A stretch of DNA of 64,000 nt from Paenibacillus naphthalenovorans (GTDB lineage: Bacteria; Bacillota; Bacilli; Paenibacillales; NBRC-103111), in assembly GCF_900099895.1 (NCBI RefSeq), contig NZ_FNDY01000002.1, positions 242,543 through 306,542 of the forward strand, written 5' to 3'. This document shows positions 50,634 to 58,653 of this stretch, piece by piece. A program made the position numbers and the translations under genes. Positions within the stretch are counted from its first letter, which is position 1. Each line of letters starts with the position of its first letter. The notes beneath the pieces are model-generated. The model worked only from the letters and a program-made list of their open reading frames with translations, did not search any database and was not told the origin of the DNA.

Positions 50634-51364
50634 CAGTTGAACTCGCCTCCAACATAAGGGAAGCAGCGGCTGAAGGCTTCGGCATATTGGTATTGATTGT
50701 TGCCGGAAACCCTGCGGGCGTGATTGCCCCGAAGCTTGGCCTTTGCCCCGTAATATTCAATTAAATGCTTCTGGGCTTTAAAGCAGTTCATCGCAGCTTC
50801 CTTCTGCTCGTAGGTTTCGGTAATATCTATGATCACGTCGGGCTTGAAGTCGCTAATTTCGGATTGATGGGGCTCAAAGCCGAATAGGCGCGCCTGCTTG
50901 GCCGTCGGATACCCGTCGATTCGCACACCGTTCGAGGTCGAAAGAACACTTGCATCAAATACGAACTTCCCAACGGTCTCATGATCCGGATTAAATGCGT
51001 CTTTAAAGCCATGTGTCAAAATATGATGCGGAGCCGTTTCACGGATTTTACAAACCATCCGCTCCATCCGTTCGTCAGTTATTTTCATATGGTAATCTTC
51101 ATAATCCCAAATTTCCATTTGACGGATGCCAAGATGCTCCGCGGCTTGTTCGATTTCCTGGCGCCGGATTTTTTTGACGTTTTCGACGGTTTGCCCTTCG
51201 ATATTCCAAAGGTCATTCGATTCCCCTCTAACGCCGTAGCTTAATATGACTAACGAGACGTTAGCCCCGTGCTTGATGTATTTGGCAATCGTACCTCCGC
51301 CTCTCCACACAAAATCCGCTGCATGGGCACTGACAACCAATAAATTCGTGTTCTGATCAATCAT
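50633..51364 (-). CDS. galB: 4-oxalomesaconate hydratase (GalB; PIG-L/LmbE family)
   Basis: A 243-residue zinc enzyme of the PIG-L deacetylase fold. The opening LLVVSAHAADFVWRGGG, with AHAAD in place of the deacetylase AHPDD, and LSYGVRGESNDLW and NPDHETV match Pseudomonas GalB. GalB hydrates 4-oxalomesaconate to 4-carboxy-4-hydroxy-2-oxoadipate, which is the substrate of the aldolase encoded next. The pairing makes the assignment strong, although many PIG-L proteins deacetylate sugars. Confidence 0.82.
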   Translation of the reverse strand: MIDQNTNLLVVSAHAADFVWRGGGTIAKYIKHGANVSLVILSYGVRGESNDLWNIEGQTVENVKKIRRQEIEQAAEHLGIRQMEIWDYEDYHMKITDERMERMVCKIRETAPHHILTHGFKDAFNPDHETVGKFVFDASVLSTSNGVRIDGYPTAKQARLFGFEPHQSEISDFKPDVIIDITETYEQKEAAMNCFKAQKHLIEYYGAKAKLRGNHARRVSGNNQYQYAEAFSRCFPYVGGEFN

Positions 51365-51382
51365 GCTTTCATCTCCCTTAAT

Positions 51383-52267
51383 TTATTCTTCTACTAAAAA
51401 TGAAGTATTTTCCACCATCATGTTTTTCAGTTCTTCTTTAGTAAAACCATTATTTAATAAATTGGCAGCAAACATCGCCAACCCTTCATCGGGGTACGGA
51501 CCGTTTGGTTGACCTAAGTCCGTTGATAAAATACAGTTTTGAGGACCTACGAAACGAATCTGCTCGTATACCGCTTCCCAGGTTGTCTTATTGGAATGAG
51601 GCGTGGTAAAACAGTGTTCCATAAATGCCCCTTGTTGAGCCAGCTCTTTTTGTTCCTCCTTTGTAAAATCGATAGAAGGAAAATTCGGATGCGTAACTAC
51701 GATTTTCTTGACTTTTAAATCAACGGCTGCTTTCACTAAAGCGAATGTCTCCGCCTTCCCTAAATGCCCGGTAGCGAGGATAAGGTTATAATGCGAGATG
51801 ATATCCAAAATATCGTAAACTTCTTTTTTAAGTTTGGATTCCTCCAATATGGATATACTGGATTGGGTTTTTCCTTGTTCAATTAATTCCATCTGCAATT
51901 TGGCCCAAAAAGGTAATTTGGTATGGGATCCTTTTCTAAAAAACTCTTGCTCGTTCGTAGCGTCAAATGTAGGCATCCAAACAATTTTCGCTCCATCGCG
52001 GGCTGCCATTTCTACAGCCAGAGGGTTGAGTCCACCCACTGAATTATTTAAGCTGATCGCTCCAATCAAGTTTACGTCGGGATAAACTTTATGGACTAAT
52101 TTCGCCCGTTCTGCCGTACAAAAATAGTGTGATTTTATTCCATATCCTTTCATCCCAACTTTTCGGATGCGTTCCGCCATTTCAAGATCGTCAAGCTTTC
52201 TGGACATGACATCCGGTCCCGTGTGAACATGCAGGTCATAGGCCCCTTCAAGCAATTCTGGATACAC
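51383..52267 (-). CDS. DUF6282-like metal-dependent hydrolase-fold protein
   Basis: A 294-residue TIM-barrel-like protein with metal-binding motifs of the PHP/amidohydrolase kind: DLHVHTGPDV near residue 10, GHLGKAETF near 165, VTHPNFPS near 188 and LSTDLGQPNGP near 248. I recognise it only as DUF6282-like. Its place just before galB and galC suggests it supplies 4-oxalomesaconate, as the unrelated-looking amidohydrolase LigI does by opening 2-pyrone-4,6-dicarboxylate (inference). GTG 52267 is chosen because GAGG lies 7 bp upstream; TTG 52300 has no ribosome site. Confidence 0.65.
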   Translation of the reverse strand: MYPELLEGAYDLHVHTGPDVMSRKLDDLEMAERIRKVGMKGYGIKSHYFCTAERAKLVHKVYPDVNLIGAISLNNSVGGLNPLAVEMAARDGAKIVWMPTFDATNEQEFFRKGSHTKLPFWAKLQMELIEQGKTQSSISILEESKLKKEVYDILDIISHYNLILATGHLGKAETFALVKAAVDLKVKKIVVTHPNFPSIDFTKEEQKELAQQGAFMEHCFTTPHSNKTTWEAVYEQIRFVGPQNCILSTDLGQPNGPYPDEGLAMFAANLLNNGFTKEELKNMMVENTSFLVEE

Positions 52268-52324
52268 ATGATTTCCTCGCTTTCTTAAGAGTAAGGTCAA
52301 TTAATTGAGTTTCATTAAAGTTTT

Positions 52325-52345
52325 CAATATTGTTAAACAATATTG
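52325..52345. promoter_or_regulatory. GntR-type operator before the DUF6282-galB-galC genes
   Basis: A perfect palindrome: CAATATTGTT and AACAATATTG flank a single central base (52335). It is the best of five related sites in the cluster and sits 58 bp before the DUF6282 start. Confidence 0.75.
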
Positions 52346-52405
52346 CGCAATAATGATTATAATCCGCTGTTTGATTTATGTCAATTGCATCATTGAAACA
52401 TGACA

Positions 52406-53425
52406 TCACCAACCAAGCATCGTCTTAAGCTCCATTATGGCTGCTTCCTGCTTCTTTAACAGCTGTATATAAGCATCTCCTTTCGTCAGATCAACCTTCA
52501 TGCCCAATTCGCTCGCTTTATTAATAAATTCCGGATTGGTTTCTGCTTTCTCAATAGCACTCTGGAGCTTTGCAATGATTTGCGGATCAATGCCTTTAGG
52601 CCCTGCTATACCTCTGGATGCATAGGTGATCGAATTCTCGAAACCCACTTTTTCTTTCATCGTAGGCACATCCGGAAGCTTAGGATTGCGTTCCGGCCCA
52701 AAAACACTTAGAGCCTTTAACTGACCGCTATGAACCTGGTCAATCGCTCCCCCGATTTCCCCAATCAGTACATCGACATGACCGCCGAGTACACTTGCTA
52801 TAGCTTCCCCCGTACCGCCAAATTGAACGAATCTAAATTTCGTTCCCAGTTCTTTGTTCATTGACAATGCAATCAAATGATTGCTTGAACCTATACCATT
52901 GCTGGTTACGGATATCTCGTTATTTTTTGCATACTCAATAAGATCATTAATAGTTGCAAAACGTTTATCGTCAGGACGTACAGCAATGAGTCCTTCATCA
53001 ACCCCGTGATTAATAATATGTTCAAAGCTGTCCAAGTTCTCTTTTCTATTGGCGGAAGGGTTGATATATCCAGTAATTAACGCCGGATTAACGATGACAC
53101 CAAGGGTGTAGCCATCAGGTTTGGCATTCACTAAATCGGCGTAAGCTACCCAACCTGCAGCCCCCACCTTATTTTCAACCACGACCGGAACTCCCAAATC
53201 CTTCTCTAAATAAGAGGCTAAAAGACGCGCACCCAGGTCAGTTCCCCCGCTTGCGGCAAAGGGTACAATGAGCTTAATCGGCTTATTGGGCCAATCGATT
53301 TGCTGAGTTCCGGCCGCCCCCTTACCGGCTGCATCCGTAGAATCATTAGAGGACCGCGGGGTACATCCAATAAGCGCTCCAAGGGTTAATACAATAATGG
53401 CAAAAGCAACAAACGTTTTTTTCAT
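52406..53425 (-). CDS. tctC: Tripartite tricarboxylate transporter binding lipoprotein (TctC-like)
   Basis: A 339-residue Bug/TctC-type solute receptor. The lipobox ends at Cys21 (GALIGC), then IDWPNKPIKLIVPFAASGGTDL, the standard first segment, and VENKVGAAGWVAYADLVNAKPDGYTLGV. It binds di- or tricarboxylates or aromatic acids. Gene order (tctB, tctA, tctC) and linkage to galB/galC suggest an aromatic or pyrone carboxylate as ligand (inference). Confidence 0.87.
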   Translation of the reverse strand: MKKTFVAFAIIVLTLGALIGCTPRSSNDSTDAAGKGAAGTQQIDWPNKPIKLIVPFAASGGTDLGARLLASYLEKDLGVPVVVENKVGAAGWVAYADLVNAKPDGYTLGVIVNPALITGYINPSANRKENLDSFEHIINHGVDEGLIAVRPDDKRFATINDLIEYAKNNEISVTSNGIGSSNHLIALSMNKELGTKFRFVQFGGTGEAIASVLGGHVDVLIGEIGGAIDQVHSGQLKALSVFGPERNPKLPDVPTMKEKVGFENSITYASRGIAGPKGIDPQIIAKLQSAIEKAETNPEFINKASELGMKVDLTKGDAYIQLLKKQEAAIMELKTMLGW

Positions 53426-53496
53426 AGCAAGCCACCCTTTATCATTTTTTTATATAAATTTTATCCGAACGTCTATTCTCACATGGACGCCAAATC

Positions 53497-55005
53497 TTAC
53501 ATTTCCACATCTTCTGTAACGGGCCGTTTATTTTTTATCGAGGCAACGATGCTGATGAGCATGGTGAGAATGGCGATCGATAAGATCGTCCCGGAAAGCG
53601 GTCTCGTGAAGAACCCGAGAACATCCCCCTGAAAAATAGTTAAAGACTGCAATAACGTTTTCTCTAAAAGAACGCCTAACACATAAGTTAAAATAATGGG
53701 AGCCAGTGGAATTTCAGCCTTTTTAAATAAATAGCCTAGAATTCCAAAGACCAGCATTGCCCCTACATCAAACATGCTGTTATTCAGGCTGTACGTTCCA
53801 ACAATTGTGATCATGATAATGATCGGCAAGAGAAGTTTAAAGGGAATCATCGTAATTTTCGCCCACACATTGGCCATCGGCAGGTTCATGACTAACAGAA
53901 TGGCGTTTCCGATAAACATACTCGCTATAATTCCCCATACCAGGTCCGGGTTTTTCTGGAACAGCGTCGGTCCCGGAGTAAGACCATGCATAATAAAAGC
54001 GCCTAACAATACCGCGACGGTAGGAGAGCTCGGAATCCCCAGTGTGAACAGCGGAATTAATGCGCCACCGCTGTAGGAATTGTTAGCCGTTTCCGGCCCG
54101 GCCACCCCTTCCAAAGCCCCTTTTCCAAAGCGGGAAGGATGTTTAGACAGCTTCTTTTCCATAGAATAGCTAAGAATCGTAGGAATGACCGAGTTGGTTC
54201 CCGGAATTAATCCGATCAGGAAGCCCAATATGCTTCCCCTGCCGATCGCTTTCATAGAAGGTCCCCATTCCTCCTTTTTAGGAAGCAGACCGTTCACCTT
54301 AGAAGGTACTGCAGCTTTCCCTTTCAAGTTTTCTTCGGCATTGATAAATAGTTCGGAAAGCCCGAACATCCCCATCGCAATGGCTATAAAGTCTATACCT
54401 TTCATCAGTTCCGTTTGACCGAAAGCAAATCGAATGATGCCGGAGCTTTGATCCTGGCCAATAAACGCTATAGATAAACCGAAAAGCGCTCCGATAACCC
54501 CCTTCAATAAGGATTTTCCCATTAATCCAAGCAGCAAAGAGAGCCCTAAAATCACCAAAGCAAAAAATTCAGGAGGACCAAAATTAAGCGCCTGCTTCGC
54601 CAGAAAGGGGCCGATTAAAACTAACCCGACAATGGAAACAATGCCTCCGATGAACGAACCGATACCCGCGATCCCAAGCGCTGCCCCCGCTCGACCCTGC
54701 TTGGCTAACGGGTGGCCGTCCAGACATGTAATTAACGAGGAGGCCTCCCCTGGGGTATTAATCAATACGGATGTGATGGTTCCTCCGTACATGCTTCCAT
54801 AGTAAATGCCGGACAGCATGATAATCGCAGATACCGGCTCAAGTGCAAAAGTCAAAGGCAAAAGGAGCGCCGTTCCTGCTGTAGGACCCAATCCGGGAAG
54901 AACGCCGATGAACATGCCGAATGTAACGCCCAACAGACAATACAACAGGTTTTGCCACGTAAGCGCTGTCTCGAATCCAAGCAGTAAGTAACCTAACGAT
55001 TCCAC
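53497..55005 (-). CDS. tctA: Tripartite tricarboxylate transporter large permease (TctA-like)
   Basis: A 502-residue membrane protein with about 11-12 helices and TctA motifs GMFIGVLPGLGPTAGTALLLPLTF, GGTITSVLINTPGEASS and LGIPSSPTVAVLLGAFIMHG. GTG 55005 is chosen (AGGAGG 7 bp upstream); an in-frame ATG at 55023 would overlap tctB and has no ribosome site. It couples solute import to an ion gradient rather than ATP. Confidence 0.88.
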   Translation of the reverse strand: MESLGYLLLGFETALTWQNLLYCLLGVTFGMFIGVLPGLGPTAGTALLLPLTFALEPVSAIIMLSGIYYGSMYGGTITSVLINTPGEASSLITCLDGHPLAKQGRAGAALGIAGIGSFIGGIVSIVGLVLIGPFLAKQALNFGPPEFFALVILGLSLLLGLMGKSLLKGVIGALFGLSIAFIGQDQSSGIIRFAFGQTELMKGIDFIAIAMGMFGLSELFINAEENLKGKAAVPSKVNGLLPKKEEWGPSMKAIGRGSILGFLIGLIPGTNSVIPTILSYSMEKKLSKHPSRFGKGALEGVAGPETANNSYSGGALIPLFTLGIPSSPTVAVLLGAFIMHGLTPGPTLFQKNPDLVWGIIASMFIGNAILLVMNLPMANVWAKITMIPFKLLLPIIIMITIVGTYSLNNSMFDVGAMLVFGILGYLFKKAEIPLAPIILTYVLGVLLEKTLLQSLTIFQGDVLGFFTRPLSGTILSIAILTMLISIVASIKNKRPVTEDVEM

Positions 55006-55016
55006 GATTTCCCCTC

Positions 55017-55475
55017 CTACCATCCCAAGTCATTTACAGGTAACGGCACCTGTAAAAGGATTCCGAAAACCCAAAATACGATGAAAGATATCGAAGCGGA
55101 GAGCCCTAAACTCCAATACCATTTATAGCCCCGCATAAACAAGAGAAATAAGGTTATCGTACTGCCAATTAAAAAACCCAATAAAGGTGCGATAATGATA
55201 AATAGGATGAAAGAACCCGCGCATACCAAAACATTGATAAGCCCTTCACCTTTAGGCAAAATCCGGGAGAAAAGAATGATATCTTTTTTTAGCGAAATGA
55301 CCAGATAGATTATGGAAAAAACGAAAGTGAGTCCGCTCACCCACCGTGGCAGCATCCCGGGACCCGGGCCGTATTCGCTGTAATAATCCATCGATAATGA
55401 TTCCCAAAACATGATTCCGCTATAGAGGAGAAAGAAAACAGCCATGTAAACGCCTAAGTTTTTCAAATGAAGCAC
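55017..55475 (-). CDS. tctB: Tripartite tricarboxylate transporter small permease (TctB-like)
   Basis: A 152-residue protein with four hydrophobic segments and SEYGPGPGMLPRWVSGL near residue 35, typical of TctB. The start may be GTG 55475 or TTG 55466. It lies 11 bp ahead of tctA. Confidence 0.83.
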   Translation of the reverse strand: MLHLKNLGVYMAVFFLLYSGIMFWESLSMDYYSEYGPGPGMLPRWVSGLTFVFSIIYLVISLKKDIILFSRILPKGEGLINVLVCAGSFILFIIIAPLLGFLIGSTITLFLLFMRGYKWYWSLGLSASISFIVFWVFGILLQVPLPVNDLGW

Positions 55476-55594
55476 ATCCTTTATTCATTCTCGCATGAAC
55501 TTTTATCCGTTTTCACTCGTGCCAAACCCCTGCTTATCAGACTTTCAATTTTTACCCGGTTAGCGCTTTCAATCTCTCGCCTATAATGAATGAT

Positions 55595-56491
55595 TTATTG
55601 TGGTACGGATTTATTCATTAATGCTTCAAGAACCTGCACAAAATGATCGGGAACCTTCATATCGAAATGGGATTTTAAATCCAGGTCAACGATCTGCTGC
55701 AGCTTTCCCTTGGTCGCCAAGGATACAGAGTAATCCAAATCCAGATCCTTCAATGTGCCGATGACTTCTTCCATCTCCGCTACTCTTCTCTCCGCATGAA
55801 TAGCAGTACGTGTAAGAAGTAAATTGGCTAATTCCTCAGTGGAATGGCTAGATAGGGTCCCCCGGATGGAAGTCAATATTTCTCGGTCAATTCCTGATTT
55901 ATAAGCTGCAGTCAATGTTTCCAGAAGCAAGGCTGTAAACCCTTTCATAAAAATACTTCGAATCATTTTCATTGCTGAAGCGCTTCCGGCCTCCTCGTTG
56001 ATATAGGTAATGTTCATTCCGTATCTCCCCATGACATCCGAAAACTTACGTGCACCTGTACCACTGGCCGAAATCGGAACTTTATGGCGGTGAGGAGGAA
56101 CGGCTTCCATGACTGCCGCATCTGCAAACCATACGCCTGCTTGATCCATAAGCTTAGAAATTTCTTGCTTTACTTTTGGAGATGCCGAATTCATATCCAC
56201 ATAAATTTGCTCTTTTCGCAAAAATGCAGCGGCTTCTTGAGCGATCATAAGCGCATACTTGGCACTGGTTGCACAAAAAACAATGCGGCTGCTTTCAATT
56301 AATTGCTTCAAAGACGAAGTTAAAGTCACATTAGCCAAATCAGCCCTTTCTTTAATGATAGCCCCAGCCACCGGCTCTGCTGCCATTACGTCGAATGCGA
56401 AGATAGATGAAACTCCCTCGGACACTAAACCGCTCGCCATATGAAATGCTGCTTCACCGAATCCGATGAAGCCTATACCCGGTTGGTTCAA
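55595..56491 (-). CDS. NAD(P)-dependent beta-hydroxyacid dehydrogenase-like protein (DUF1932)
   Basis: A 298-residue oxidoreductase of the 6-phosphogluconate dehydrogenase/hydroxyisobutyrate dehydrogenase superfamily. The N-terminal nucleotide fold is GIGFIGFGEAAFHMASGL, VDMNSASPKVKQEI lies near 97, and the C-terminal helical domain (ASAMKMIRSIFMKGFTALLLETL) contains the conserved Lys. The subfamily matches DUF1932-type proteins. It heads the operon with the tct transporter and galBC, so it may act on a hydroxy or oxo acid of the pathway. TTG start at 56491, GGGAGG 8 bp upstream. Confidence 0.75.
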   Translation of the reverse strand: MNQPGIGFIGFGEAAFHMASGLVSEGVSSIFAFDVMAAEPVAGAIIKERADLANVTLTSSLKQLIESSRIVFCATSAKYALMIAQEAAAFLRKEQIYVDMNSASPKVKQEISKLMDQAGVWFADAAVMEAVPPHRHKVPISASGTGARKFSDVMGRYGMNITYINEEAGSASAMKMIRSIFMKGFTALLLETLTAAYKSGIDREILTSIRGTLSSHSTEELANLLLTRTAIHAERRVAEMEEVIGTLKDLDLDYSVSLATKGKLQQIVDLDLKSHFDMKVPDHFVQVLEALMNKSVPQ

Positions 56492-56555
56492 TGTACTAAC
56501 CTCCCTTTATCAGTAAGCAATCAAATACATGAAAGTTGAAACATATAGACTACAA

Positions 56556-56570
56556 TAATGTTCAACAATT
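56556..56570. promoter_or_regulatory. GntR-type operator before the DUF1932 gene
   Basis: TAATGTTCAACAATTA, read from 56556, is a near-palindrome centred at 56563 with the shared AACAAT half-site. Confidence 0.45.
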
Positions 56571-56649
56571 ATGTTTACAACAAAAAATATAACGCATCTG
56601 CAAATTCGTGTCAATAACTTAGCAAAAAAAGTCGAAAAATTGGAGCCTG

Positions 56650-57291
56650 TTACAACAAATATTGATAATTATTTTCTATTGTTTTTCGGACGTTAGAGAT
56701 GTGCTGCTTAATGGCCAACTCAGCCATTGCCGCATCATGGTTTTTCAAAGAAGCAAAAATCATTTTATGTTCATTGAGAGAACTTTCGTTTCTTCCGGGA
56801 ATGAGCAGTGTTCTGAAGTGGAACCGCATTAACTGCGTTTTTATCATACTCACCATTTCCGTCGCTTGTATATTTCTGGATGCATTGTAAAGTATATTAT
56901 GGAATAACCTGTTTAATTTGGAATATTCATCAATTTGATTTTGCTTCATACAATGTTCCATTCTTAATAAGAGCTGCTCCAGCTCATCAATTTCTGTATC
57001 CTTTATATGCTGTGCCGCCGATCTGGCAATGATCCCCTCCAAGGCTTCCCTTATTTCAAGATAATTTTTCACTTCTTCCAAGGTAAACGATTTAATGGTC
57101 GCTCCTTTATTGTTTTCAATGCTAACCAAATTTTCCCGCTCCAGCTTTAACAAAGCTTTTTTCACAGTGTTTCGGCTTACGCTTATCATTTCCGACAACT
57201 GACTTTCAATCAATTTTTGAGTTGGTTTGAAAGTACCGTCCAATATTCGCTCACGAATATATTTATAGGCATACTCTGTTTGATTACTCAT
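56650..57291 (-). CDS. GntR-family regulator (FadR/FCD type), copy 2
   Basis: A 213-residue paralogue of the regulator at 49065. The winged helix holds LIESQLSEMISVSRNTVKKALLKLERENLVSI and the FCD domain NYLEIREALEGIIARSAAQ and NRLFHNILYNASRN. The recognition-helix residues SRNTxKKAL are the same as in copy 1, so both could bind the same operators. It flanks the cluster on the other side. Confidence 0.85.
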   Translation of the reverse strand: MSNQTEYAYKYIRERILDGTFKPTQKLIESQLSEMISVSRNTVKKALLKLERENLVSIENNKGATIKSFTLEEVKNYLEIREALEGIIARSAAQHIKDTEIDELEQLLLRMEHCMKQNQIDEYSKLNRLFHNILYNASRNIQATEMVSMIKTQLMRFHFRTLLIPGRNESSLNEHKMIFASLKNHDAAMAELAIKQHISNVRKTIENNYQYLL

Positions 57292-57313
57292 TATCTTTTC
57301 TCCTATGATAAAG

Positions 57314-57329
57314 TTTTATTGAACAATTT
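57314..57329. promoter_or_regulatory. GntR-type operator before the second GntR gene
   Basis: TTTTATTGAACAATTT carries the shared AACAAT half-site, centred near 57321. It suggests autoregulation or cross-regulation by the paralogue. Confidence 0.4.
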
Positions 57330-57447
57330 TGTAATACAATTATGTGCAAAATTAATCATAAATATTTCGTAAGTGGATGTCAAGGAGCAAATGAATGCGC
57401 GCCACTTCCACTTTTTTGAAGGAAAACGGTTCGATTCCTCATCCTAA

Positions 57448-57476
57448 TTGACACCTGGGCTATTTATGAATATAAT
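57448..57476 (+). promoter_or_regulatory. Consensus promoter of the MarR-azoR unit
   Basis: A perfect TTGACA (57448-57453) and perfect TATAAT (57471-57476) are 17 bp apart. Such a strong promoter normally needs repression, which the adjacent operator can supply. Confidence 0.85.
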
Positions 57477-57481
57477 CACAT

Positions 57482-57494
57482 TTGTTATAGCAAC
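57482..57494. promoter_or_regulatory. MarR operator 1
   Basis: TTGTTATAGCAAC starts 6 bp behind the -10 box, over the transcription start. The identical 13-mer occurs in reverse orientation before azoR (57962-57974). Confidence 0.75.
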
Positions 57495-57518
57495 TTTTTA
57501 AGGAGAGGGCTGGATTTG

Positions 57519-57941
57519 ATGCTTCCTTTACAAGAATATATCAGCATTTTTATTCATCAGACCGATTTAACCCTCACCAATTATATTAAATCCAAGCTGG
57601 CTCCTTTTCAGCTCGCGCCGGAGCAGAATTTGATTATGATGCTTCTTTGGGAAAAAGACGGCCTTAATCAAAATGAAATTGCCGAGAAGCTGAAAAAAGA
57701 TAAAACGAATATTGCCCGTATGGTCTATAATCTGGAGCAAAAAGGCTTTATTCACAGAGTGGTCGGAGAACACGACCGGCGTTCACTAAGGGTTTTCCTG
57801 ACGGATGAAGGAAAAAAATTAGGCGAGCAAGTCATTCCCATAGCCGAGGAATTTAATCGTTTGGTATGTAAAGGAATTACCGAGGAAGAGCTAATCGAGT
57901 TAAGACGAATCCTTACTAAAATGAGTTCCAATATGGAGTAG
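57519..57941 (+). CDS. MarR-family transcriptional regulator
   Basis: A 140-residue MarR regulator with winged helix DGLNQNEIAEKLKKDKTNIARMVYNLEQKGFIHR near residues 47-80 and wing GEHDRRSLRVFLTDEGKK. No Cys is present, so thiol-based quinone sensing of the YodB type is unlikely; it may bind a ligand directly. ATG 57519 follows AAGGAG. The repeated operator before it and before azoR suggests an autoregulated repressor of both genes. Confidence 0.85.
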   Translation: MLPLQEYISIFIHQTDLTLTNYIKSKLAPFQLAPEQNLIMMLLWEKDGLNQNEIAEKLKKDKTNIARMVYNLEQKGFIHRVVGEHDRRSLRVFLTDEGKKLGEQVIPIAEEFNRLVCKGITEEELIELRRILTKMSSNME

Positions 57942-57961
57942 GAGCTTTTCTCCGTCTAATA

Positions 57962-57974
57962 GTTGCTATAACAA
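57962..57974. promoter_or_regulatory. MarR operator 2 (before azoR)
   Basis: GTTGCTATAACAA is the exact reverse complement of operator 1. It lies between the MarR stop and the azoR start, where repressor binding could block read-through or a local promoter. Confidence 0.7.
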
Positions 57975-58002
57975 CAAAATAACAGCATCGATGGAGGTTA
58001 TT

Positions 58003-58629
58003 ATGGCTAAGGTACTTTTTGTCAAAGCAAATCCCCGCCCGGTTGAGCAAGCTGTCAGTGTTAAGCTGTACCAGGCATTCCTCGAAAGCTACAAAGAATC
58101 CCATCCCCAGGATGAGATCATTGAATTGGATCTGTTTAAGGAAAATTTACCGTATTATGATGCGGATAAAATTAACGGGATGTTTAAATTAGCCAAAGGA
58201 TTGGAACTTACTCCGGAGGAACAAGCGGCTGCCCATACGGTAAATCAATATCTGGACCAATTCCTTGCCATGGATAAGATCGTATTCGCCTTCCCGCTCT
58301 GGAACTTCACTGTTCCTTCCGTACTTCATACGTACTTGGATTATCTGAGTCAAGCAGGCAAGACCTTCCGGTATACTCCAGAAGGCCCCGTCGGGCTGCT
58401 TCAGAATAAGAAGGTTGTTTTGTTAAATGCAAGGGGCGGCGTCTATTCCAGCGGACCTGCGCAATCTGCCGAGATGGCAGTCAACTATGTAACCAATATT
58501 TTAAACTTTTGGGGAGTAAAAGACATCACAACCGTCATTGTAGAGGGGCACAACCAATTCCCTGACAAGGCAGAAGAAATTATTCACGAAGGACTTGTAA
58601 AAGCGACTACTTTCGCAAGCCGCTTCTAA
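58003..58629 (+). CDS. azoR: FMN-dependent NADH:quinone/azo reductase
   Basis: A 208-residue flavodoxin-fold reductase of the AzoR family, which performs two-electron reduction of quinones and azo compounds. Motifs: KANPRPVEQAVSVKLYQAFL (phosphate loop), FAFPLWNFTVPSVLHTYLD and NARGGVYSSGPAQSAEM. ATG 58003 has GGAGG 5 bp upstream. It is controlled with the adjacent MarR regulator and may protect against quinones formed during aromatic catabolism (inference). Confidence 0.87.
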   Translation: MAKVLFVKANPRPVEQAVSVKLYQAFLESYKESHPQDEIIELDLFKENLPYYDADKINGMFKLAKGLELTPEEQAAAHTVNQYLDQFLAMDKIVFAFPLWNFTVPSVLHTYLDYLSQAGKTFRYTPEGPVGLLQNKKVVLLNARGGVYSSGPAQSAEMAVNYVTNILNFWGVKDITTVIVEGHNQFPDKAEEIIHEGLVKATTFASRF

Positions 58630-58653
58630 TTAGACAGCGTCAATCGGATGATT

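Noticed and set aside
57519..57941. YodB/HypR-type thiol-based quinone sensor
   Set aside because: The protein contains no cysteine, so the known redox mechanism cannot apply.
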